DNA of 36,422 nucleotides from Fibrobacter sp. (GTDB taxonomy: Bacteria > Fibrobacterota > Chitinivibrionia > Chitinivibrionales > Chitinispirillaceae): the NCBI GenBank assembly GCA_012513915.1, contig JAAZBG010000009.1, forward strand, positions 1-36,422. Direction: 5' to 3'. Below are positions 1 to 7,804 of the stretch, one piece after another. Position numbers and translations under genes: made by a program. The notes under the pieces are model-generated. The model searched no databases and was not told where the DNA came from. It saw only the letters and a list, made by a program, of their open reading frames with translations. Positions within the stretch are counted from its first letter, which is position 1; each line of letters begins with the position of its first letter.

Positions 1-336
1 AAATGTTTTTTTGTTTTACACATTAAAAATACATTACACCAATGTGTCAATAAAGAATCTTCGCTGGAGAATTTTCACTTTTTATACCGTTTTTATTGTA
101 CAGTATCAATTTTCGTTCAGACACTAATTAAGGTATGGAATAAATGTTACATCCCTGAAGATATTCAAATGCGAATATTTCAAAGGCATTTCAGTACAAA
201 AGATGAGGTCGGACGGGGAGTCGGTACTTATTCCATGAAATTTCTCGGTGAAAAAATACTGAAATGTAAAATTGGCTTTGAATCATCAGAATCAAAAGGT
301 ACAATTTTCTGGATTGCTATTCCAAAAAAAGAATAA
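1..336 (+). CDS. C-terminal fragment of a histidine kinase-type ATPase (HATPase_c), cut by window edge
   Basis: The frame is open from base 1 to a TAA at 334-336 (111 codons), so the start lies outside the window. The last half resembles the G-box end of a GHKL/HATPase_c domain: IPEDIQMRIFQRHFSTK, then GRGVGTYSMKFLGEKIL, then SKGTIFWIAIP. This is the ATP-lid and final strand region of sensor histidine kinases, which autophosphorylate and pass phosphate to a response regulator. The preceding ~55 codons are rich in Phe, Tyr and Cys and do not resemble the usual N-box helix. The fragment may therefore be a decayed kinase or have had an upstream frameshift. It converges on the lipoprotein gene 62 bases away, and no clear terminator lies between them. 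The family call for the last 60 residues is fairly sure; whether the gene is intact cannot be judged. Confidence 0.6.
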   Translation, partial: KCFFVLHIKNTLHQCVNKESSLENFHFLYRFYCTVSIFVQTLIKVWNKCYIPEDIQMRIFQRHFSTKDEVGRGVGTYSMKFLGEKILKCKIGFESSESKGTIFWIAIPKKE

Positions 337-398
337 CATAGTGTCAATAACGATTACTTTACAACACCTGATAACGAAGCAGGTATCGTACGTAGTCT

Positions 399-1556
399 TC
401 AGTTTCTCCCATATCCATCACCATACTTAAATACCCCTTTAACAGATTGAATATCACAACCTCTTGGACGGTTCCACTCGGCATCATAACTATCGTATAG
501 TACAAGCCAGATTTTGAAATGTTTCATGCTCTTATAGACTGGTGGATTCAGTTTTACTATATTGGAATTATTTTCATCAATCATAAGTAACGAATCCGGT
601 TCCTCATTGGTTTTATCAAGATTCTGGAAAAAATATTTATAGTTAAAAGGCTCTGGTATTGACAATGTATCAATTTCAATAAAATCACAGACAGTATCTT
701 TCAGTGTATCACCATTGGGTTGTACAGAAAAATCTATTTGTGAATTGGATGAAATAAAATAGGAATAATTCTTTTCAATAGAGATTGTATCGGTTTGTTT
801 TTCTGGGGATATCGCATTGTATAAATAAAAAAGTTCGAATTTCCCTTTATAGTCCGGATTGTTTGGATGGAAGGTGCTGCTAATTCCGTCTTTTACCTTG
901 TAAATGCCGATCCATTTTATAGATGGATTTGTATTTATTGGAAACAGTAATGGAAATTTAGAGTTATAGCGTATGACAAAATCAGTTTTAATTTTCAGAT
1001 CAGCACCATGAATTGATTGTGCATGAAAAAAAATGTTTGGTCGTGCATAGAGTTGACTTATTAAAGTATAATACTTCAGGTATGTTCCATTTGATTGATT
1101 GGCAAGGATAACGTTTTCCGGATCTGGATGCGTAGTAATCAATGTAACCAGTTCATTGACTAATGATGTATCCGATGTTCCAAAAAAGTGTTCTTTTTGG
1201 AATACATCCGCTGGAATTACAAATCTGAACTGCGCGGAATCGGGAAGCCAGAGTGTAGTGTCAAGGACGCTAATTGTACGCTCATCAGGGAATGTATGAT
1301 TACGATCATACTCATGTTTATAGGCAAGCGAAAAATTGCTTATTGACATAACTGTATCACCGGCAAAGAAAATTTTTGTGATGACCGTGTCTCCGGGAGC
1401 AAAATCTGCTTTAGGTTCATGTTGAACGCCGATTACACGCGGTTTATCGTCCTCAATTCTTTCGAATGTATCAAATTCAATACAGGAAATGAGCAGCATT
1501 GATACAAGAAGTAGTAATAAACCCCCATGAATGCTTGCTGATATTCTGGTAATCAT
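399..1556 (-). CDS. Outer-membrane or periplasmic lipoprotein of unknown family, partner of the TonB-dependent receptor
   Basis: The protein is 385 aa. It starts with a short basic stretch and a Leu-rich core (GGLLLLLVSMLLISC), a typical type II signal peptide with lipobox LISC and lipidated Cys near residue 25. I chose the ATG at 1556 because a GGAG Shine-Dalgarno sits at 1563-1566; an upstream in-frame TTG would overlap that site. The mature part is hydrophilic and rich in beta-type sequence, and I recognise no catalytic motif. The gene begins 51 bases after the TonB-dependent receptor stops, on the same strand, so the two are probably co-transcribed. By analogy with receptor/lipoprotein pairs of Bacteroidota it may sit at the cell surface and help capture the substrate, but there is no clear SusD similarity. 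The lipoprotein call is good; the function is unknown. Confidence 0.75.
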   Translation of the reverse strand: MITRISASIHGGLLLLLVSMLLISCIEFDTFERIEDDKPRVIGVQHEPKADFAPGDTVITKIFFAGDTVMSISNFSLAYKHEYDRNHTFPDERTISVLDTTLWLPDSAQFRFVIPADVFQKEHFFGTSDTSLVNELVTLITTHPDPENVILANQSNGTYLKYYTLISQLYARPNIFFHAQSIHGADLKIKTDFVIRYNSKFPLLFPINTNPSIKWIGIYKVKDGISSTFHPNNPDYKGKFELFYLYNAISPEKQTDTISIEKNYSYFISSNSQIDFSVQPNGDTLKDTVCDFIEIDTLSIPEPFNYKYFFQNLDKTNEEPDSLLMIDENNSNIVKLNPPVYKSMKHFKIWLVLYDSYDAEWNRPRGCDIQSVKGVFKYGDGYGRN

Positions 1557-1607
1557 TATATTCTCCAACTGTTAAATAAATAACAAAACGCAAAATTGTT
1601 TGAACAC

Positions 1608-4427
1608 TTAGAATTCAAGGGACATGCCAAAATTCGGACTTGGATAATTAGCAAATCCGGTTTGTTTGCTGTAATCGTAGTTATACATTGGCATTTCTGC
1701 CGGATTATAAATTGGATTGCCATTGTCATCTTTAATAAACTGCAGGAAATGGATAATTCTGTCACAACCGACATAGAATGTCATAATATTTCGTCGAAAT
1801 GCGATTTTTTTTTCGAAACGGATATCAAGACCGATATAAGGATCATGGAGATCTGAATTTTTTTCACCCCATTCGGGTACATACTCGAATTGTTCACTGT
1901 CATAGTATAAAACCCGTTTTGCCGGAGTATAAGGATATCCGTTTGTAAATTGAAAACGGAAACCGATATTTTTATTCTTTTTTAAATTGAATGATGAAAC
2001 AATTTGAAGATTATTAAGTATGTTGCGGTCGAATACAATCCATTTTTTTTCGTAATAATCATAACGTTCACTGAATGCCAGTGAATAACTGAGCCATCCG
2101 AAGAAGTTTCTGCTCTGGTTGTGACGAATAAACAATTCAAGTCCCTGCATGCGGGCTTTTCCCCTGTTTTCCATTTTTGAATTGTCAGTCTGATTAAAGT
2201 AGTCAGCACCATTGACACGTAGTGCCTTATCCCATTGACGGTTGATATAACCCTGAATATCAGCTGAAATTAAATCTGTCAATTGCCACTCGTAACCGAT
2301 TGAATAGTGAGCCCCCCGGGCAGGTTCAAGGGCCGTGTTACCAATTTTTTCATCAGCATTCATTGACGGGCTCTTATTAAATGACCCTGCAAAACCCTTT
2401 ACAGTTTGGAACTCATTTATTTTATAACGAGCAAGAAGACGTAATGATGGTTCAACAGACCAATTACAATCATAGCCTTTTTTATAATTCCAGAACTGTG
2501 GAATAAAAGAACCATCATAGTGGAGCCCGGGATAATAATCAAGGCGATATTCAGGGGTTATTGTTAAGTTTCGAAGTGGCTGTATTTCACACGAAATATA
2601 TCCGGCAACAGATCCATCAGTGAAATTTATAGTATCACTAAATGTCGTGTCACGCCGTTCATATGAATTATCAGGAAAGTATTGACCTTTATTGTAAATG
2701 TAAAGATTGAATGGCTCCAGGTGAAGATCAAGACCAACGGATGGTTTAAAAAGACGAAATTTATGTATCGTGAACTCATCTCTAAGTGTATGCTCATATC
2801 CATCAGCAGATCCCTTATAGGAAGTTTCAGATTCCGAGAATGCGTATGCTTCATCTTTAGGTGCCAAACCATACCTGAGAGTGTTTTTTAAACCATTACT
2901 ATTATTCCAATCCCAGCCTGTAACAAATGTTTTAAAGCTTTTACCAAAATTATAGCTGTCATCAACTCCAACACGGTCATTCTGAATGGTCTGATACATT
3001 GTATCTTTTGCACTGATAAACTCGCAAAAAAGATTATGATCCGGTTTGGGCTGATAATCAAGCCGTAATGAATAGTCCCAATAATACAGGTTGATTCCGA
3101 GGTCCTCGTCTATAAAGTTTTTTGATAGAAAATTGACAAGGGACATGTAGTATTCTCTGCGGATAGCACCGGTAAATGATAATTTTTTTGTAAATGGAAT
3201 CTCAAGATTCAATGAAGCCGTTGCGAGATTAAAATCTGCAATTACATGCACTCTGTCAGCACGTGCCTTCTTTGATGTTATATCAATAACACCCCCGAGT
3301 GCATCGCCGTAGCGTGTACTGAATCCCCCGGTGTAAAGGCTTACATTATCAATAAGATTAGGATTTAGAACACATGTTGCACCGATTTCATGCCACAAAA
3401 AGGGAATTTCAATACCATCGATGTAGTACTTATTATCATACCAGTCTGCCCCCCTGAGAATAATTTCAGTGCTTCCAAAGAGCGATCGTGTTACACCGGG
3501 GAGCGCCTGTACTGCTTTGACCGGATCACCGCTGAATCCCGGTACCCGCTTGGCTTCAGTCACCAGGAGTGATCTGCTGGTGATCTCTTTCTTTTCCTGT
3601 TTTCCATAGACGGTGATTTCATACTCATTGTATGATGTCCGTTCTGCATAGCAGTTTAATGAGATCACTTCGTTTTTTTTGATATCAAGTTCTTCATTAT
3701 AAGTTTCGAATCCGGGTGCGATTATACGTAAAGAACAGAGCTCGGCCGGCAGTGACTTGAATGAAAAATTACCGAGTGAATCGGATACTGTAACAAGACG
3801 GTTATTTTCGAGAGTCTGCCCCTTGAATGTTCCGATTTTTTTAAGGTAGAGGTGCAACGGCAGATTCTTGCTGCCTGATGTGGTGTTATCCGAAATGTTA
3901 CTCAAAAGGGAATCCTGATAGGAGATTACAACCATTACATCGGAAAGGGGGATACGTGTACCTTTTTCAAGTACTCTGCCTTTTATCGATACATATTCAG
4001 GAATGCTGTCTGTCAATTGATCTATAGAGAAATTGTAATTATAGGTGAGATATACCGGTACCGGTTTGTCTTCTGCAATTCCCGGAGTAAAAATGAAATT
4101 GAGAGCTGCACTGCAGGCAAGAGAATCAAGTGCAGGATGTAAACTTTGTAGTATGCGGGCACTGTCAACACGACCGCTGTCGTTTACGAGCAGTTCAAGC
4201 GTGACTGTGCCTTCAATGTTTTTAGTCAACAGTGAATCCGGGTATTGAGCTTTTACAAATGTTTTTAGTTCAGGCATTTTCTGAAGCTCATTAACACCAG
4301 TTGTTAACGAATCCGTTTCGTTAATTGAACTATTTAACGTATCATAAATGTCAGCATCAGCAAATCGTAAACATAGAAGAATGGTTGATGTTATGAGAAT
4401 AAAAAGAGACTTCGTTCTGTGGTGCAT
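1608..4427 (-). CDS. TonB-dependent receptor with N-terminal TonB C-terminal-like domain
   Basis: The protein is 939 aa with a signal peptide at about residues 1-25. Residues ~50-135 look like a TonB C-terminal domain: a tyrosine-proline approach, then IEGTVTLELLVNDSGRVDSA and a second segment ending in PVYLTYNYNF. A carboxypeptidase-regulatory-like beta-sandwich follows (~145-260), then a plug domain (~272-385) with VKAVQALPGVTRS, EIILRGADWYDNKYYIDGIE and GGFSTRYGDALGGVIDI. The 22-strand barrel fills the rest and ends in an aromatic residue (SLEF), as outer-membrane barrels do. The family imports or exports large substrates across the outer membrane using TonB-ExbB-ExbD energy. The TonB-like domain on the receptor itself is unusual. 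The lipoprotein gene follows on the same strand. No strong ribosome site precedes the ATG. The substrate is unknown. Confidence 0.92.
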   Translation of the reverse strand: MHHRTKSLFILITSTILLCLRFADADIYDTLNSSINETDSLTTGVNELQKMPELKTFVKAQYPDSLLTKNIEGTVTLELLVNDSGRVDSARILQSLHPALDSLACSAALNFIFTPGIAEDKPVPVYLTYNYNFSIDQLTDSIPEYVSIKGRVLEKGTRIPLSDVMVVISYQDSLLSNISDNTTSGSKNLPLHLYLKKIGTFKGQTLENNRLVTVSDSLGNFSFKSLPAELCSLRIIAPGFETYNEELDIKKNEVISLNCYAERTSYNEYEITVYGKQEKKEITSRSLLVTEAKRVPGFSGDPVKAVQALPGVTRSLFGSTEIILRGADWYDNKYYIDGIEIPFLWHEIGATCVLNPNLIDNVSLYTGGFSTRYGDALGGVIDITSKKARADRVHVIADFNLATASLNLEIPFTKKLSFTGAIRREYYMSLVNFLSKNFIDEDLGINLYYWDYSLRLDYQPKPDHNLFCEFISAKDTMYQTIQNDRVGVDDSYNFGKSFKTFVTGWDWNNSNGLKNTLRYGLAPKDEAYAFSESETSYKGSADGYEHTLRDEFTIHKFRLFKPSVGLDLHLEPFNLYIYNKGQYFPDNSYERRDTTFSDTINFTDGSVAGYISCEIQPLRNLTITPEYRLDYYPGLHYDGSFIPQFWNYKKGYDCNWSVEPSLRLLARYKINEFQTVKGFAGSFNKSPSMNADEKIGNTALEPARGAHYSIGYEWQLTDLISADIQGYINRQWDKALRVNGADYFNQTDNSKMENRGKARMQGLELFIRHNQSRNFFGWLSYSLAFSERYDYYEKKWIVFDRNILNNLQIVSSFNLKKNKNIGFRFQFTNGYPYTPAKRVLYYDSEQFEYVPEWGEKNSDLHDPYIGLDIRFEKKIAFRRNIMTFYVGCDRIIHFLQFIKDDNGNPIYNPAEMPMYNYDYSKQTGFANYPSPNFGMSLEF

Positions 4428-4642
4428 ACAGGATTCTAACTTTGAAAGATGTTGTGTGATTTTAATTAATAAAAATTTCGATAATGTTAAAGAGATATTG
4501 TATTTATTTTAATTGACTGCCAAATATGTGAAATCCCGGTATTTTATTAAAAGATTTTGTCTTGAATGCTGACAAAGTTTTAAAGAAATATGGTTTAATC
4601 TACATTTTTTAAAAAAATAATTTACAAGATAATAAAAGGTCT

Positions 4643-4662
4643 AAGAGTTGTCAACTACTCTT
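4643..4662 (-). terminator. Weak hairpin downstream of the GntR/membrane protein operon
   Basis: AAGAGT and ACTCTT arms flank an 8-base loop about 55 bases past the stop of the membrane protein gene. The minus-strand transcript has no proper U-run directly after the stem, so this is only a possible terminator. The rest of 4428-4715 is AT-rich and shows no gene. Confidence 0.2.
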
Positions 4663-4715
4663 GTAATAAATTCTGTTGCCTTCAAACTTTTTGCCTGTTC
4701 GTTTTAAAACAACAT

Positions 4716-5615
4716 CTACCGATTCCCTGTTAGCTTTATTGTAACAATATCCCTGATTGCTTTACATCGGGCAATATATATAAAAACCGGGATCGATAAG
4801 AATGAAATTATTATATCAAATTGTAATAGTGACATGGCTGGTTTGAGTGGCTTTGTTTCGCCAACCAATTTAAAAATTGTCTCCTGAAACGGACTACTTG
4901 CCAGAATGTATCCATTCCACATAAATCCGGCAATTATAAACATAAGTGCTGAAATAAAAATAATACTGATAGTCATAAGTCTGACAGAAAAAATTTTATA
5001 ATTATCACTCAAATGTTCCTTTGTTACAATTTCGGTATCAGTGTGATGAGGTGTTTTTTCATTGACAGACAGAATGATACTACCATAAAGTATCCCGTAA
5101 AGAATTATGCAGTTAATTACATACGTGATACATATACCTGTTGATATTTTGTCAAGTAACAGCAAAACAACAAATGAAAATAGTGCTATTATAATAGTGG
5201 TATTTGCAAACCAGAATAATTTACGGGAAACATAGTGGAATATGCTTCTTTTTTCAAACGATGCAGATCTTTTTTCGCGTAGAGGGATCTGGTTACCTAT
5301 TTTCTTTTCAATAAGGTAATAGAACGGTGACAGAATTATAAGAGCTCCAAAAATTACTCCCGTTTTAATTAAAAAGATGTTTGAATCTGAGGCTGTTAAG
5401 GTTCCATAAACAATAGTAACAATTACAATAAATGAGGCGATAAGAATGGGCCATAAAGGTGGGCTTGAATAATCGGAAGCAAATTGATGGTTGGAGATAA
5501 CCCATTCGAAGTTTTTTGATAATGTATGTTTTCTGTTTACCTGTACAGCTGTAACAATGGCTGCTGTCATTGCAAGCAGCTGGAGTGTACTGAAAATGGC
5601 ACTTGTAATAATCAT
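4716..5615 (-). CDS. Multi-pass membrane protein of unknown function, co-encoded with a GntR repressor
   Basis: The protein is 299 aa with about seven or eight hydrophobic segments, including one at the extreme N-terminus, one around 54-70, one around 85-105 and pairs near 135-175, 215-235 and 260-285. A charged cytoplasmic-looking stretch separates segments around residues 110-135. Its ATG overlaps the stop of the GntR gene (ATGA at 5612-5615), so the two are translationally coupled. The layout, a YtrA-type repressor followed by an integral membrane protein, is like that of DUF1648-type or ABC permease neighbours in Firmicutes. I cannot assign this protein to a family from sequence alone, and there is no ATPase gene beside it. 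The repressor probably controls expression of this membrane protein. The coding call is sure, the function unknown. Confidence 0.75.
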   Translation of the reverse strand: MIITSAIFSTLQLLAMTAAIVTAVQVNRKHTLSKNFEWVISNHQFASDYSSPPLWPILIASFIVIVTIVYGTLTASDSNIFLIKTGVIFGALIILSPFYYLIEKKIGNQIPLREKRSASFEKRSIFHYVSRKLFWFANTTIIIALFSFVVLLLLDKISTGICITYVINCIILYGILYGSIILSVNEKTPHHTDTEIVTKEHLSDNYKIFSVRLMTISIIFISALMFIIAGFMWNGYILASSPFQETIFKLVGETKPLKPAMSLLQFDIIISFLSIPVFIYIARCKAIRDIVTIKLTGNR

Positions 5616-6004
5616 TTTGCTTTCCTTTCTTTAATTTTTTTGATAGCTGCATAAAACGATTGCTCCAGTTCATCAATCGTTGACCCATATTTTAAATGCA
5701 TAGAAATAAAGTCCATCATCTGCCCAAGACGCTCTTCCTGTATATATCGGGATGCATTCTCCTGAGCATTTTCATGGATAAATGTGCCTCTGCGCCCGGC
5801 AGTTGCTATAATTTTACTTCTTTCAAGAATCTGATACGCCTTACTTACGGTTGTATTTGTCAGGCTGAGATCAGCTGCAAGTTGGCGGATTGTTGGCAAC
5901 GAACTGTTCTGCTTAATCTCATTTCGGATAACTCCCAATAGAACTTGAATCACTATTTGACGGTATACTGGTACCGGGCTCTCGTCGCTGATAGTAATTA
6001 CCAT
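5612..6004 (-). CDS. GntR family transcriptional regulator, YtrA subfamily
   Basis: The protein is 130 aa. The N-terminal ~75 residues are a GntR winged helix: PVPVYRQIVIQVLLGVIRNE, LPTIRQLAADLSLTNTTVSK, AYQILERSKIIATAGRRGTF. The short C-terminal part (~80-130) is two helices and not a ligand-binding FadR or UTRA domain, which is the mark of the YtrA subfamily. Such proteins repress their own operon as dimers and respond to cell-envelope stress or small ligands. The ATG is preceded by GAGGG at good spacing. The gene overlaps the downstream membrane protein by four bases, and an imperfect palindrome lies 28 bases upstream of the start (6032-6060). Autoregulation is inferred. Confidence 0.92.
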   Translation of the reverse strand: MVITISDESPVPVYRQIVIQVLLGVIRNEIKQNSSLPTIRQLAADLSLTNTTVSKAYQILERSKIIATAGRRGTFIHENAQENASRYIQEERLGQMMDFISMHLKYGSTIDELEQSFYAAIKKIKERKAK

Positions 6005-6031
6005 AGACTTCCCTCTTCTGATTTTATTGTT

Positions 6032-6060
6032 TTGTAATGTACTACATAAAAGTACTACAA
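6032..6060. promoter_or_regulatory. Candidate operator of the YtrA-type repressor
   Basis: The 29 bases begin TTGTA and end TACAA, with internal GTAC motifs twice (GTACTAC repeated directly at an 11-base step). On the minus strand this lies 28 bases before the repressor ATG, over the expected promoter. AGTAC/GTACT-rich dyads are typical of GntR/YtrA operators. The symmetry is imperfect, so this is a proposal. Confidence 0.4.
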
Positions 6061-6254
6061 AAAAAACAATAGTGCAATGTTTTTCTTAAAAATGTTTAAA
6101 TTTATTTTTTGATTGCAGTAACAAATAGTTTTAATCAACCAGTAAAGCCTGCATCCGTAACTGCAATTTAGATAAGCAACATGGATTGGAATCCTGGTGT
6201 TAATTATTTTCTGTAACATAAAGGCTGGAGCTGTGTTTAATAAACGAAAATTGA

Positions 6255-6878
6255 ATGGTATTAAATATGTTTGAATTCTCTAATGTCAACTCTTACTATT
6301 ATACAGAAGAGCAGATACAAAAACTTAAAAGTACAAAAATTGGAATAGCTGGTGCCGGAGGGCTTGGTTCAAATTGCGCACTTGCACTTGTCCGGTGCGG
6401 ATTTGAAAAGTTCATTATTGCTGATTTTGATGTAGTATCGGTATCAAATTTAAACCGTCAGCAGTACGTTGCATCTGATATTGACAAGCCAAAAGTCGAA
6501 TGTCTCAGGAGAAATCTTCTTGCAATCAACCCTGATGTTATCTGTGAAATTTACAAAGAAAGAGTTACTGTTTCAAATGCACACGAAATTTTCGGATCAT
6601 GCGATTGTGTGGTTGAAGCATTTGATAATGCAGAGAGTAAAGCGATGATTGTCAATGAGTTTTTGACAGAAGATAAACTGGTTGTCAGTGCAAGCGGTCT
6701 TGGAGGGTATGGACAAACGGATCGGATTATTACACGAAAGATACGCAACAATTTTTATCTTATTGGTGATAATATCTCTGAAGTAGGAACTGATTGCAAG
6801 CCCTATGCCCCGTGTGTTATGATTGCAGCAGCAAAGGAGGCTGATGTTGTTCTTGATTGGGTACTTGGAAAAAAGTGA
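6255..6878 (+). CDS. thiF: ThiF-family adenylyltransferase (E1-like, ThiF type 2)
   Basis: The protein is 207 aa. It has the ATP-binding glycine loop GAGGLGS (33-39), the acidic strand end ADFDVVSVSNLNRQQ with the conserved Asp and Arg of E1 enzymes (56-70), then DKPKVE, and a late VGTDCKPYAPC segment. The length and arrangement fit the short ThiF family 2, which adenylates the C-terminus of the sulfur carrier ThiS in thiazole synthesis. No thiS, thiG or thiH lies nearby, so it is an orphan here and could serve another ubiquitin-like carrier or a tRNA/cysteine pathway. There is no strong Shine-Dalgarno; the ATG at 6255 and an ATG four codons later are both possible. No TPP riboswitch-like segment is visible upstream. 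The family is sure, the exact role less so. Confidence 0.85.
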   Translation: MVLNMFEFSNVNSYYYTEEQIQKLKSTKIGIAGAGGLGSNCALALVRCGFEKFIIADFDVVSVSNLNRQQYVASDIDKPKVECLRRNLLAINPDVICEIYKERVTVSNAHEIFGSCDCVVEAFDNAESKAMIVNEFLTEDKLVVSASGLGGYGQTDRIITRKIRNNFYLIGDNISEVGTDCKPYAPCVMIAAAKEADVVLDWVLGKK

Positions 6879-6912
6879 TTTATTGATTCCCCGTTAACCT
6901 TATTTATTTTAA

Positions 6913-6940
6913 TTGGCCCGGGTATTGCATTATTTATTAT
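6913..6940 (+). promoter_or_regulatory. Candidate sigma-70 promoter of wrbA
   Basis: TTGGCC and TATTAT are separated by 16 bases. They lie 28 bases before the wrbA start codon and in front of its strong AGGAGG ribosome site. Confidence 0.4.
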
Positions 6941-6968
6941 CATACACAATTTTTTTAGGAGGCTTAAC

Positions 6969-7580
6969 ATGAAAGTACTGGTTTTATATTATTCATCGTA
7001 TGGACATATTTTCAAAATGGCGGAAGCGGTTGCTGAAGGTGTAAAAGAGGTTAGCGGTGCAGAAGTGGTATTAAAGGTTGTTCCGGAGACTTTGCCGGAT
7101 TCGGTTCTTGAAAAGATGGGGGTTACCGAAGCCCGTAAGTATTATCGGCAGGATCCTGTTGCAACGGTCGATGAATTGGTAGAGTATGATGCAATCATTT
7201 TTGGAACACCGACTCGTTTCGGTAATATGGTTGGCCAGATGAAATCATTCCTTGATGCGACCGGTGGGTTGTGGGCTGCCGGCAAACTTGTTGGAAAAGT
7301 TGCAAGTGTGTTTGTTTCAACGGCAACACAGCATGGAGGACAGGAATCGACAATTTTAACATTTATTCCTCCGCTGTTACATCATGGATTTATCTATGTG
7401 GGTCTGCCATACTCTTTTCAGGGGCAGACGGGCATAGATGAGATAAAAGGTAATTCACCCTATGGGGCATCAACAATTGCAGGTGACTCAGGAGAACGTC
7501 AGCCTTCGGAGGCCGATCTTAACGGTGCACGTTTTCTTGGAAAACACGTGGCAACAATTGCCTCAAAACTCGCCAGATAA
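6969..7580 (+). CDS. wrbA: WrbA-type NAD(P)H:quinone oxidoreductase (flavodoxin-like)
   Basis: The protein is 203 aa, the usual length for WrbA. The FMN phosphate loop [10 protein letters not shown] (9-18) follows the first strand. [15 protein letters not shown] and [10 protein letters not shown] are the isoalloxazine-binding loops, and PYGASTIAG is the WrbA signature near the C-terminus. WrbA uses NAD(P)H to reduce quinones by two electrons, which limits semiquinone and oxidative damage in the cytoplasm. The start is fixed by AGGAGG at good spacing. A candidate promoter precedes it and a hairpin with a T-rich tail follows, so it is probably a single-gene transcript separate from thiF. Confidence 0.96.
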   Translation: MKVLVLYYSSYGHIFKMAEAVAEGVKEVSGAEVVLKVVPETLPDSVLEKMGVTEARKYYRQDPVATVDELVEYDAIIFGTPTRFGNMVGQMKSFLDATGGLWAAGKLVGKVASVFVSTATQHGGQESTILTFIPPLLHHGFIYVGLPYSFQGQTGIDEIKGNSPYGASTIAGDSGERQPSEADLNGARFLGKHVATIASKLAR

Positions 7581-7606
7581 TTAAATCCCGGATTTATTTT
7601 TACAAT

Positions 7607-7639
7607 GGTATGGCTTATGGTCATACCTTTATTTTTATT
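7607..7639 (+). terminator. Probable Rho-independent terminator after wrbA
   Basis: GGTATG (7607-7612) pairs with CATACC (7622-7627) around a 9-base loop. It is followed directly by a T-rich tract (TTTATTTTTATT). It lies 26 bases past the wrbA stop. Confidence 0.5.
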
Positions 7640-7804
7640 GTGTATATTAATCCTATATGATACGATTGATCTACCTTTTTTATGTGTCTTAAAATACAGA
7701 AGATAATTTGACATATGTGTATTGAAATACATCCTTTAAAGTGTGTATGTTTTTAGCAGGGAAAACACTATACAGATTTTCCCGGAATTATCAGGAGTTT
7801 CTTA

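Noticed and set aside
4643-4662. Insertion-sequence end repeats near the GntR locus
   Set aside because: The dyad is short, no transposase is present and no target duplication is seen.
6061-6254. TPP riboswitch before the thiF-like gene
   Set aside because: I do not see the conserved CTGAGA core or the paired P-stem layout in this stretch.
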